Under the pieces are notes generated by a model. The model saw only the letters and a program-made list of their open reading frames with translations. It was not told where the DNA came from and did not search any database. This document shows, piece after piece, positions 42,619 through 50,109 of a stretch of DNA of 59,023 nucleotides (within the stretch, counting starts at the first letter, position 1; every line of letters starts with the position of its first letter). A program made the position numbers and the translations under genes. The DNA is from Mycobacterium nebraskense (lineage in GTDB: Bacteria > Actinomycetota > Actinomycetes > Mycobacteriales > Mycobacteriaceae), in NCBI RefSeq assembly GCF_002102255.1, contig NZ_LQPH01000016.1:1-59023 (forward strand). Direction: 5' to 3'.

Positions 42619-42666
42619 CGTGACGCTGGCGTGACGCTCGGCGCCGAACGTCACGCCAGCGTGACG
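42619..42666. repeat. Large intergenic palindrome between convergent genes
   Basis: Arms CGTGACGCTGGCGTGACG and its near-exact complement 42649-42666, around a TCGGCGCCGA centre. It lies between the convergent stops at 42608 and 42681. It could form a strong hairpin on either strand and serve as a bidirectional terminator. Confidence 0.7.
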
Positions 42667-42680
42667 CTTGAGCCCGCGCT

Positions 42681-43889
42681 TCAGCCGGTGATGACCGGCA
42701 GGCGCGCCCACCCGCGCACGCTCGCGGTGTGCGCGCGCTCGGCGTTGGCGTAGTCGACCTCCCAGTCGGGCCAGCGTTTGAGGACCTCTTCGAGGGCAAC
42801 GCGACCTTCCATGCGGGCCAGCGCCGAGCCGAGGCAGAAGTGCAAGCCCTGCCCGAAGCTCAGGTGGCCACCTTGGCGGTGGATGTCGTAGCGGTCTGGA
42901 TCGTCGAAGTGGCGATCGTCGCGGTTGGCAGAACCGTTGAGCAGCAACATGTATGAGCCCTCGGGCACGACGTGGCCGTAGAGTTCGGCGTCCTGGGCAA
43001 CGTACCGGGCCTGCACCGGCGACGGCGGCTCGTAGCGCAGTGTCTCCTCGACGGCCCCGGGGATCAGGGACGGGTCGGCGACGAGTTCGCGGCGCTGATC
43101 CGGGTGATCCGAAAGCAACTGTCCCATGTAACCGATGAGCCGGGCCGTGGTCTCGTTCCCGGCACCCGCGATCATCGCGGTATAGGCCAGCACCTCGGTC
43201 CGTGACAAGGGCCGCCGCGTGCCGTCGGGTTCGTCGATCTCGGCCCGCAGCAGGTCGGTCATCAGGTCATCGGACGGGTGATCAGCCCGCCATTCGATGT
43301 ACTCGGCGAACACAACGATGCTCTCCTCGAACAGCTTCGCATTGACCTCAGCGGGGTCGCGATCCTTGGATAACTCGATGTAAGAACCGCCGCGATCCCG
43401 AATCTTGGCCTGATCCTCCTCGGGAATGCCCAACAGGTAGCCGATGGTTCGCATCGGCATCATCGCCCCAAGATCGGCGATGAAATCGAAACCGCCGGCA
43501 CCGATCAGCGGATCCAACTCTCGGACACAGAAGCCGCGCACCAGTTCCTCCACGGCCAGCATGCGCCGCGGCGTGAAGACCCGGGACAGCAGACGGCGGT
43601 GCAGGTCGTGCAGCGGCGGGTCCTCGAACAACAGAATGCCCGGCGGCACTTCGATATTGGCGAACAAGATGTCGGCCGTGGTTCCACGGCCGGATCGGTA
43701 GGTCTGCCAGTTCGGCAGTTCGCGCGCCACGTCCTCATACCGGCTCAGCGCGTAGAAGTTGTACTTCTCGTTGTAGTACAGCGGCGCTTCTTCGCGCATG
43801 CGCTTCCATACGGGGTATGGGTTGTCGTCGATGTCGGAGTCAAACGGGTCGTAGTACAAGTCGATCGTGCTGGTGCCTGCCGTGTCCAT
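42681..43889 (-). CDS. Cytochrome P450
   Basis: 402 aa. I-helix AGAGNETT (241-248, with the acid-alcohol pair Glu-Thr), K-helix EETLR (ExxR 282-285), and heme loop SFGQGLHFCLGSALAR with Cys352. It is soluble, class I, and needs ferredoxin and a reductase not seen nearby. It is 19 bp downstream of the TetR gene in the same direction, so TetR-P450 form an operon. The divergent AveC-like gene may share the substrate. The CYP family is not assigned; the sequence is only distantly similar to the P450 at 1974. Confidence 0.93.
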   Translation of the reverse strand: MDTAGTSTIDLYYDPFDSDIDDNPYPVWKRMREEAPLYYNEKYNFYALSRYEDVARELPNWQTYRSGRGTTADILFANIEVPPGILLFEDPPLHDLHRRLLSRVFTPRRMLAVEELVRGFCVRELDPLIGAGGFDFIADLGAMMPMRTIGYLLGIPEEDQAKIRDRGGSYIELSKDRDPAEVNAKLFEESIVVFAEYIEWRADHPSDDLMTDLLRAEIDEPDGTRRPLSRTEVLAYTAMIAGAGNETTARLIGYMGQLLSDHPDQRRELVADPSLIPGAVEETLRYEPPSPVQARYVAQDAELYGHVVPEGSYMLLLNGSANRDDRHFDDPDRYDIHRQGGHLSFGQGLHFCLGSALARMEGRVALEEVLKRWPDWEVDYANAERAHTASVRGWARLPVITG

Positions 43890-43908
43890 GGTCAGTCAGT
43901 CCCTTCGC

Positions 43909-44574
43909 TCAGTCATTTCGGTGTAGGAAGCCGTGCAGGATTGCCTGGGTGAGTTCCTCGACGATCACCGCTCTCGACGGCGGCCTGGTGCCGAAGTAGG
44001 TGGAACGCAACGCGGCCATGCCGGCGATCATCGCCACCGTCGAGTGAGCGGGCAGGTCGGGATGGTCCGACCGCAGACCCCGCAGGTGCATGCCCTCCGC
44101 GCTGATCTGACCGAGCGCCGTGATCGCCTGCCTGACCTCCGCGATGCCGGCGTCGGACTTTTCATCCTCGCTCAGCGCCTCCGACGCCATCAGCGTCAAC
44201 AGCAGACCCTGGTGTTCGACAAACACGTCGTAGAGCTGCCCGACAAACTGTCGCGCCAGCTCCTTCTCGTCGGTCTCCTCGGGGACCACCGCCTGCCAAG
44301 TCTGGCGAAACTCGTCGACGAAGTCGGTGAAAGGCAGCACGAGCGCCTCGCGGAAGAGCGCCGCCTTCGAACCGAAGTGGCGAAACAACAGATGCTCGGT
44401 AACGCCCGCGGCCTGGGCGATTTCACGCGTCGTCGTGCTGCGGTAGTCCTGGCGGGCGAAGCGGGCCCGGGCGGTGTCGAGCAGAAGCTTGCGCGGGGCG
44501 CCACGGGGTCGGCGGTTCGCCGGGGCCGGCGCTTCTGCCGCGCCAGGCTTCGTGGTGGATGGCCGCTGGGGCAC
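43909..44574 (-). CDS. TetR family transcriptional regulator
   Basis: 221 aa from GTG 44574, chosen because GCGAGGAGCG precedes it; a GTG at 44622 would lie inside the palindromic operator. HTH: APRKLLLDTARARFARQDYR, TTREIAQAAGVTEHLLFRHF, GSKAALFREALV. The C-terminal domain is of the AcrR-like type. A palindrome at 44611-44626 directly upstream is the probable operator controlling this gene, the downstream P450, and the divergent membrane genes. A similar site occurs at 49946. Confidence 0.9.
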   Translation of the reverse strand: MPQRPSTTKPGAAEAPAPANRRPRGAPRKLLLDTARARFARQDYRSTTTREIAQAAGVTEHLLFRHFGSKAALFREALVLPFTDFVDEFRQTWQAVVPEETDEKELARQFVGQLYDVFVEHQGLLLTLMASEALSEDEKSDAGIAEVRQAITALGQISAEGMHLRGLRSDHPDLPAHSTVAMIAGMAALRSTYFGTRPPSRAVIVEELTQAILHGFLHRND

Positions 44575-44610
44575 AGTTTCGCTCCTCGCCCGATGGTTGA
44601 CTGCCTTTAG

Positions 44611-44626
44611 GATAGTGTGCACTATC
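44611..44626. promoter_or_regulatory. Probable TetR operator GATAGTG-TG-CACTATC
   Basis: Perfect 7-bp arms around TG, extended by TA on both sides, between the TetR and AveC-region starts. The left half GATAGTG recurs at 49951. Confidence 0.75.
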
Positions 44627-44661
44627 TAATGAGTCGAGCTCGTATTGGAAGGGGTGCGACC

Positions 44662-44772
44662 GTGGGCGCCGTCATCATGCTGGGCACGCTGTTCGGACTG
44701 ATCGTCCTGATATTCGGGCTGGTGCTGCGCTTTGACCCGCAGGCACGCCGAGCTCCGGAAGATGACCAATGA
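44662..44772 (+). CDS. 36-aa single-span membrane microprotein
   Basis: 36 aa, GTG start with GGAAGGGG in front. It consists almost entirely of one membrane helix (AVIMLGTLFGLIVLIFGLVL), followed by a basic/acidic tail RFDPQARRAPEDDQ. Its stop overlaps the ATG of the AveC-like gene by ATGA, so the two are translationally coupled. It is probably an accessory subunit of, or a stabiliser for, the larger membrane protein. Easily missed because of its length; no homolog can be asserted. Confidence 0.7.
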   Translation: MGAVIMLGTLFGLIVLIFGLVLRFDPQARRAPEDDQ

Positions 44773-45554
44773 GCGCCCAGATGACACCCGTGATGGAGGC
44801 GGCGAGCGATTTCGCGCTCGTCGGGGGCATCGCGTTCACCGCACTGGGCGTATACCTGAGCGTTCGCCAGCGCCGCCTGCATCCACTCCTGCTGCTGTGC
44901 GTCTCGGCGATGTCGTTTTCGTGGATCGAGGCACCCTACGACTGGGCGATGTACGCGCAGTTCCCGTCGGCAATCCCCCGCATGCCGTCGTGGTGGCCGC
45001 TGAACATGACATGGGGCGGGTTGCCTTTGTTCGTTCCCGTCGGCTACATCTCCTACTTCGTGCTGCCCGCCGTGACGGGCACGGCGCTCGGGCGATGGCT
45101 GAGCGCACGGTTCGGGTGGCGCAGGCCCCCAACGTTGTTGGTGGTCGGTCTCATCGTCGGCTTCTGCTGGGCGCTGTTCTTCAACGGGTTCCTGGGCGCC
45201 AAGCTGGGCGTGTTCTATTACGGCCGGGTGATTCCCGGGCTCGCGATCCGCGAGGGGACCGTGCACCAGTACCCGCTTTATGACTCCCTCGCGATGGCCA
45301 TCCAGATGATGGTTTTCACGTATCTGCTGGGCCGCACCGACGAGCAAGGACGAAACATCATCGAGATGTGGGCCGAGAATAGGTCGAAGAGCCGCGTCGC
45401 CGCATCGCTGCTGTCCGTCGCCGCTGTGGTCGTCATCGGAAACACGCTCTACAGCGCCGTTTTCGCGCCCCACCTCGTGACGAAGCTGGGTGGGTGGGTG
45501 ACCACCGGGCCGCCCGGTCAGCTGTTCCCCGGCGTACCCGACCAACCCAAGTAG
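44769..45554 (+). CDS. AveC-like (spirocyclase-family) membrane protein
   Basis: 261 aa, about six hydrophobic segments, beginning DFALVGGIAFTALGVYLSV. The conserved segment CVSAMSFSWIEAPYDWAMYA, then AIPRMPSWWPLN, matches actinobacterial proteins annotated as spirocyclase AveC family. In avermectin biosynthesis AveC is a membrane enzyme forming the spiroketal. Here there is no polyketide synthase, so another membrane-associated cyclisation or dehydration is more likely. It is coupled to the 36-aa microprotein and divergent from TetR-P450. Confidence 0.78.
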   Translation: MSAQMTPVMEAASDFALVGGIAFTALGVYLSVRQRRLHPLLLLCVSAMSFSWIEAPYDWAMYAQFPSAIPRMPSWWPLNMTWGGLPLFVPVGYISYFVLPAVTGTALGRWLSARFGWRRPPTLLVVGLIVGFCWALFFNGFLGAKLGVFYYGRVIPGLAIREGTVHQYPLYDSLAMAIQMMVFTYLLGRTDEQGRNIIEMWAENRSKSRVAASLLSVAAVVVIGNTLYSAVFAPHLVTKLGGWVTTGPPGQLFPGVPDQPK

Positions 45555-45565
45555 GAGTTGCGCCC

Positions 45566-45618
45566 AACGTCGAGTTGTTGGACAGAAATGGGCTAATTCA
45601 GCTAAACAACTCGACGTT
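45566..45618. repeat. 14-bp perfect inverted repeat
   Basis: AACGTCGAGTTGTT...AACAACTCGACGTT with a 25-bp spacer, in the gap between the AveC-like gene and the binding-protein gene. It could be a terminator or operator. Confidence 0.6.
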
Positions 45619-45650
45619 CGGCATGTCGCCGTATGAAGTAGGGAGGCCCA

Positions 45651-46763
45651 ATGAGCTACGAGAGCAGCGCCGAGCCGATCAAGATCGGCTATCTGATGGA
45701 CCTCCTGTTGCCCGAGGGCCTGCCCAAGACCTATTTCGAGGACCTGACCCAACCCTTCGACCTGATCTTCAAACAGGGCGTCGAGCAAGGGCTGATCGAC
45801 CGGCCGATCGAAATCCTCTACCGCGAGGTGGAGGGCCTGCCCAAGGGATCGGTCAAGGCGGTCATTGACGCCTATGGCGAACTGTGTGACGAAGGATGCC
45901 TGGCGGTCTTCGGTCCGAACATCGGCGACAACGCGATCCCCACCCGGGAAGCGATCGAGGAGCGCTTCAAAGTTCCGTGCATCAGCGTGACGGGATCCGA
46001 TGCCGCGCTGGGCGAATGGTTCTTCTCATACCCCATGGGATCGCACACCGACGAACCGATCTTCTGGTCGGACCTGCTGGCCAAGGGCCGCCACACCGAA
46101 GTCGGCGTGCTCGTCGAGCAATCCCTGGTGGGCGAGGCCTACCTGAAGAACTTCCGGGAAGCCTGCAGGCGCAAGGGTATTCGCATCGTGGCCGAGGCCT
46201 CCATCGCACAGACGGCCGGTGACGTGACGGCCGCCGTCAACGCGCTGCACGAAGCCAAAGCACAGGCCATCGTGCACTGCGGCTTCGGCTTCGGGATAGT
46301 GTTTGTCAACCCGACACTGGAGGCGTTGGGGTGGGATCCGCCCCGGTTCTGCGGCACCGCCTTCCAGAACGCCTGGCTCAACCCCATCATGTGGAACGCG
46401 TTCATGGGGTGGACCGGGGTCGACCAATACGACGAAGGCAATCTGGTCGGGCAGAAGTTTCTAGACGAATACCACCAGGCCTACGGCCGGCGGCCGGAAT
46501 GGTGTGTCCCCGTGGTCAACAGGGACGTGGCATGCACCCTGTTGCGGGCGCTCGCCGACGCCCACCCGCTGAGCCCGCGGGGCGTCAAGGAGGCGCTCGA
46601 ACGCGTCAAGATGATGCCGGCCGCGTCCGGTGCCCCCGGAACGCGGGTGTCGTTCGGCAACTGGACCCGCCGGGCGTGGATGGGTGCGGGCTATCTAGTG
46701 GCGCGCCGACTCGACGCCGACGGCGTCAACTCCCATCTGGTGGCTCGTTTCGGCGAGGAATAG
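45651..46763 (+). CDS. Branched-chain-amino-acid-type substrate-binding protein without signal peptide
   Basis: 370 aa. The type I periplasmic-binding fold is indicated by IKIGYLMDLLLPEG, LAVFGPNIGDNAIPTREAIE, VPCISVTGSDA, then KARAQAIVH-like and late FGNWTRRAWMGAGYLVARRL. There is no signal peptide or lipobox; it starts MSYESSAEPIKIG, so it appears cytoplasmic. No permease or ATPase genes are adjacent. It may serve as a ligand-binding sensor or allosteric partner rather than in transport. Palindromes flank it, and it is convergent with the LLM gene (3 bp between stops). Confidence 0.8.
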   Translation: MSYESSAEPIKIGYLMDLLLPEGLPKTYFEDLTQPFDLIFKQGVEQGLIDRPIEILYREVEGLPKGSVKAVIDAYGELCDEGCLAVFGPNIGDNAIPTREAIEERFKVPCISVTGSDAALGEWFFSYPMGSHTDEPIFWSDLLAKGRHTEVGVLVEQSLVGEAYLKNFREACRRKGIRIVAEASIAQTAGDVTAAVNALHEAKAQAIVHCGFGFGIVFVNPTLEALGWDPPRFCGTAFQNAWLNPIMWNAFMGWTGVDQYDEGNLVGQKFLDEYHQAYGRRPEWCVPVVNRDVACTLLRALADAHPLSPRGVKEALERVKMMPAASGAPGTRVSFGNWTRRAWMGAGYLVARRLDADGVNSHLVARFGEE

Positions 46764-46766
46764 CAG

Positions 46767-47741
46767 TCACCCGAGAGCCTCGGGCAGCACAACTTCACCC
46801 ACGCGCTTGAGATACGGCCACGCGACGTCCGGTGGCAGCCCGCCACACAAGGGCGACAGGTTGAGCACCTGGCCATTGCGGACTCGCGAAACCGCTTCTG
46901 GCACAGAGATAATGATGTGCGAACCGGGCGTGGCGCGCAGCTCGTCGACGGTGTTCACGTGCGAGAAGCCGGCCGTCGTCTCGTCCCCGGGATTCCACGC
47001 GGCATAGGTCCGCACATCGTGCAGCAGATGCTCGCCGATCTCTTTCCAGGCCTGATCCACGTCGTCGGCGACGAAAACGACCGAGGGCGTATCGCGGCTG
47101 GGAAACATCGTCGGGCCGGGCTGATGGCCGTGCTCGCGGCAGGCCTCTTCGTAGGCCTCCTGCATTCCTGGTGCGTTGGCGTTGCCCAGCATGCCCAGGC
47201 CGTACCTGCCGGCACGACGGGCCGCAGCGACCGTTCCGCCGCCCCACATCAGTCCAGGCCCGCCGGAAGTCAGCGGGCGCGGCGTCACAGTGATCCGCCG
47301 TCCGTCTTCGACGACGGTTTCACCGGCGAGCAGTTGCCGTAACAGCGCAAGTTTCTCGTCACAGAGGCGGCCCCGGGTCTTGATCGGCACGCCGAAGTGC
47401 TCGAACTCCTCGGGCCGGTAGCCCAAAGCCAGGATGTACGACGCCCGCCCGTTGCTGATGATGTCGAGGACCGCCATGTCCTCGGCAAGACGCACGGTTT
47501 CGTAGAACGGAAGGATCAGGATGAGGCTCAGCGCCAGACGCTGCGTTCGCGCGGCCACCGCCGAGGCCAGCAAAAACGGTGACGGCAGGTAGCCGTCCTC
47601 GGACCCGTGGTGCTCACACAGCACGGCGGCCAGACCGCCGTGTTCCTCGGCCCAGGCGCACATTTCGGGTGCCGCGGCGTACAGATCGGTTGGGGGCGCG
47701 GCCCATTCAGGATCGCGCATGTCGAAGCGCAGGGTGTACAC
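46767..47741 (-). CDS. LLM-class flavin/F420 oxidoreductase, paralog A
   Basis: 324 aa, GTG start. It starts YTLRFDMRDPEWAAPPTDLY, then LCEHHGSEDGYLPSP, ASAVAARTQRLALSL, a central GPGLMWGGGTVAAARRAGRYG and an end PLCGGLPPDVAWPYL. It is a bacterial luciferase-like monooxygenase or F420 enzyme. The gene at 48891-49871 has the same start and end motifs and is a clear paralog. Between them lies a DapB-like dehydrogenase gene, all on one strand with gaps of 69 and 6 bp. Probable role: oxidation in the same pathway as that dehydrogenase. Confidence 0.85.
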   Translation of the reverse strand: MYTLRFDMRDPEWAAPPTDLYAAAPEMCAWAEEHGGLAAVLCEHHGSEDGYLPSPFLLASAVAARTQRLALSLILILPFYETVRLAEDMAVLDIISNGRASYILALGYRPEEFEHFGVPIKTRGRLCDEKLALLRQLLAGETVVEDGRRITVTPRPLTSGGPGLMWGGGTVAAARRAGRYGLGMLGNANAPGMQEAYEEACREHGHQPGPTMFPSRDTPSVVFVADDVDQAWKEIGEHLLHDVRTYAAWNPGDETTAGFSHVNTVDELRATPGSHIIISVPEAVSRVRNGQVLNLSPLCGGLPPDVAWPYLKRVGEVVLPEALG

Positions 47742-47810
47742 GGCAAACTCCTAGCCAGGCTAATCTTTGTTGGACGTACGCTACGTGGATTTCGAGATCT
47801 GCGTCAACGT

Positions 47811-48884
47811 TCAGTCGAAGACGTGCCGAGGCAGAGTCGTGGGGATGTCCAGCGAGCTCAGCAAGCCCGGGGGCGCCTCGACGACATACGGGATCGCATT
47901 GACGACGCGCATCGCCGTGCATGTCATCGCGGCACGCCCCGCCGCATGGCCTGCGGCCTCACCCAACGTCAGCACGCAGTGGATGTCGGGATCGCCTTCG
48001 ATGTCGACCCGATAGGTCGCGTCGGAGTCCGAGGTCGGCCAGTCCGGCGCGACATCGCGCGCCATCCGGATCACGTGCTCGATGACGATGGCTTCCTGCC
48101 CATTGACCACCCCCGCCGCCCGGGTGCGCACCGCACCGCAGGTGCCCGCCTTGATGGTGCCGAACGCCACCTCGATGTCGTGATCGGTCAACTCGCGGTC
48201 GAGCGACCCGCGCACCTCCTCCACCTCAACCCCGAGGCCCTCCGCCATCAGGTATATCGGTGCCTTCCAGGCCATTTCGATGAACCCGGGTGTTTTCAGC
48301 ATGGGCTCGAAATCCAGCGGCCGGCCGAAACCCATGCCGTCCATCATCACGTCGGCCACCGGGTAGTGGTCGTTGAGCGCGACCTCGCTCGCGGTGATCC
48401 GGCGGATGCTCTTGGACTGCGTCGTCATGAGCAACGCGAGCTGATCGGAGGCGAATCCGGGAAAGATGCCCGATACGTAGAACGACGCGCCGCCGGACTT
48501 GGCCGCCGCCTCCAGCTCGTCACGCCAGTTGGGCGCGAAGTACGACGGCGGGTACACGAGGCTCGTCGACGACGTCGACACGACATTGATGCCGGCCCCC
48601 AGCAGCCGCAGGTAGTCGGGCACCGCGGCCCCGTCACGCTCGGGGCCGCTTGCCGCGTACACCACGCAGTCGGGCGCCAAGGACATCAGCGCATCGGCGT
48701 CGTTGGTGGCCGCCACGCCCAGTGGTTCGCCGCCGGCCAACTCGCCGGCATCCTTACCGACCTTCTCCGGCGAATGCACCCAGACCCCAACGAGTTCCAG
48801 GTCGGGTCGGCGGGCGATGGCGTCGATCGCGATCGCCCCGACACCCCCGGTGGACCACACGACAGTACGGATAGGCACCAGCAT
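47811..48884 (-). CDS. DapB-N-like NAD(P)-dependent dehydrogenase, paralog A
   Basis: 357 aa. N-terminal Rossmann TVVWSTGGVGAIAIDAIARR, ELVGVWVHSPEKVGKDAGEL, then CVVYAASGPERDGAAVPDYL and SGIFPGFASDQLALL. This belongs to the family often annotated dihydrodipicolinate reductase or 2,4-diaminopentanoate-type dehydrogenase. True DapB function is unlikely in this setting. It shares most motifs with the gene at 50110, across the divergent promoter. It is placed between the two LLM paralogs (6 bp from the upstream one). Confidence 0.8.
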   Translation of the reverse strand: MLVPIRTVVWSTGGVGAIAIDAIARRPDLELVGVWVHSPEKVGKDAGELAGGEPLGVAATNDADALMSLAPDCVVYAASGPERDGAAVPDYLRLLGAGINVVSTSSTSLVYPPSYFAPNWRDELEAAAKSGGASFYVSGIFPGFASDQLALLMTTQSKSIRRITASEVALNDHYPVADVMMDGMGFGRPLDFEPMLKTPGFIEMAWKAPIYLMAEGLGVEVEEVRGSLDRELTDHDIEVAFGTIKAGTCGAVRTRAAGVVNGQEAIVIEHVIRMARDVAPDWPTSDSDATYRVDIEGDPDIHCVLTLGEAAGHAAGRAAMTCTAMRVVNAIPYVVEAPPGLLSSLDIPTTLPRHVFD

Positions 48885-48890
48885 TTCTCC

Positions 48891-49871
48891 TTAATCAGCG
48901 TGGGCCCGCGCGGCGGCCGCCGCCGCGCGTTCCAGGTACGGCCACGCAACATCGGGCGCGAGGCCACCACAGAGGGGGTGCAGCGGCAGCGGCCGGCCGC
49001 CGCGCACGTAGTCGGTCGCCTCGTCCGAGGTCAAAACGCGGTACGGGCCGCCGCCCTCTTCGCGCAACGCTGCCACGCTGTCGGCGCGGGTGATGCTGGC
49101 GACGGAATCGTCATGGGGTCGGTATGACGCCGCCATCACCGCATCGTGCAACAGATGGGGTCCGAGCACATGCCACGCCTCGTCAAGATTATCGGCGACG
49201 AAAACCGCTGTCGGGACGCCGCCGACGGGAAACTGAACCATTCCGGGTTCATGCCCATGAGCGCGGCACTGCGCTTCGTAGAACTCCTTCAGGCCCGGCC
49301 ACTCCGTTTGGGAGACGAACCCAAGGCCGTAGCGTCCGGCCCGTCGGGCGGCGGCCTTGCTGCCGCCGGCGATCAGCATCATCGGCCCACCGGGTGACCC
49401 GCACGCCGGCGTGACACGGATTGTGCGGCCGTGATATTCGACGGGCTCACCGCACACCAGCGGCCGGAGCACGGCCAGGATTTCGTCGGCCGCGCGGCCG
49501 CGGGTGGCCATGTCGACGCCGAAGTGGTCGTACTCCTCGCGTCGATGTCCGACACCGAATGCGTAAGACACCCGTCCCCGGCTGATCAGGTCGAGCACGC
49601 TCATCTCTTCGGCAAGCCGGACGGGATCCCACAACGGAATCGGCACCGCGGCAAGGAGGATCGCCAACGTGTGTGTCCTGGCCGCGATCGCCGAGGCCAA
49701 CGTCAGCGGCGCGGGCAGGTGGCCGTCTTCGGCACCGTGATGCTCGGAGAGAACCGCCAAAACGGCGCCCCGGGTTTCCGCCCACGCACACATATCGATT
49801 GCCGCGGCGTACAGATCGGCGGCCGGCCCGGCCCAATCCGGAGCCCGCATGTCGAACCTGAGGGTGAACAT
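48891..49871 (-). CDS. LLM-class flavin/F420 oxidoreductase, paralog B
   Basis: 326 aa, beginning FTLRFDMRAPDWAGPAADLY, with LSEHHGAEDGHLPAPLTL and ASAIAARTHTLAILL. It then has GGPMMLIAGGSKAAARRAGR and ends PLCGGLAPDVAWPYLERA. It is the paralog of the gene at 46767-47741. First gene of the minus-strand operon LLM-DapB-like-LLM, reading away from a divergent promoter that contains a TetR-like palindrome. Probably a monooxygenase or F420-dependent step; the substrate is unknown. Confidence 0.85.
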   Translation of the reverse strand: MFTLRFDMRAPDWAGPAADLYAAAIDMCAWAETRGAVLAVLSEHHGAEDGHLPAPLTLASAIAARTHTLAILLAAVPIPLWDPVRLAEEMSVLDLISRGRVSYAFGVGHRREEYDHFGVDMATRGRAADEILAVLRPLVCGEPVEYHGRTIRVTPACGSPGGPMMLIAGGSKAAARRAGRYGLGFVSQTEWPGLKEFYEAQCRAHGHEPGMVQFPVGGVPTAVFVADNLDEAWHVLGPHLLHDAVMAASYRPHDDSVASITRADSVAALREEGGGPYRVLTSDEATDYVRGGRPLPLHPLCGGLAPDVAWPYLERAAAAAARAHAD

Positions 49872-49945
49872 CAGCGCCCGCCCACGTCGCCTCTGGGGAT
49901 TGGGTGAAATGCCCGCACAGCTGCAGACTAACCTAAAATTTGTTC

Positions 49946-49971
49946 GTTAAGATAGTGCGTGCTTTCTTAAC
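49946..49971. promoter_or_regulatory. Palindrome GTTAAGA-N12-TCTTAAC in divergent promoter
   Basis: Perfect 7-bp outer arms. The spacer begins with TAGTGCG, so the site contains GATAGTG as in the operator at 44611. It lies in the 238-bp gap between the LLM and DapB-like starts. A possible -35 TTGACC follows at 49974. The rest of the gap shows nothing else. Confidence 0.6.
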
Positions 49972-50109
49972 CCTTGACCGCGCGGACTCGCGGCTGTTAG
50001 CTTGCAAATCGAACATTAGGTAGTAACAGCCCCTGTCGGCGGCGTAAGGGCAACGGCCGCCTCGTCTTTCATCGCGTTCGCGACGCGCATGCACCTGAGG
50101 AGGAACAAG

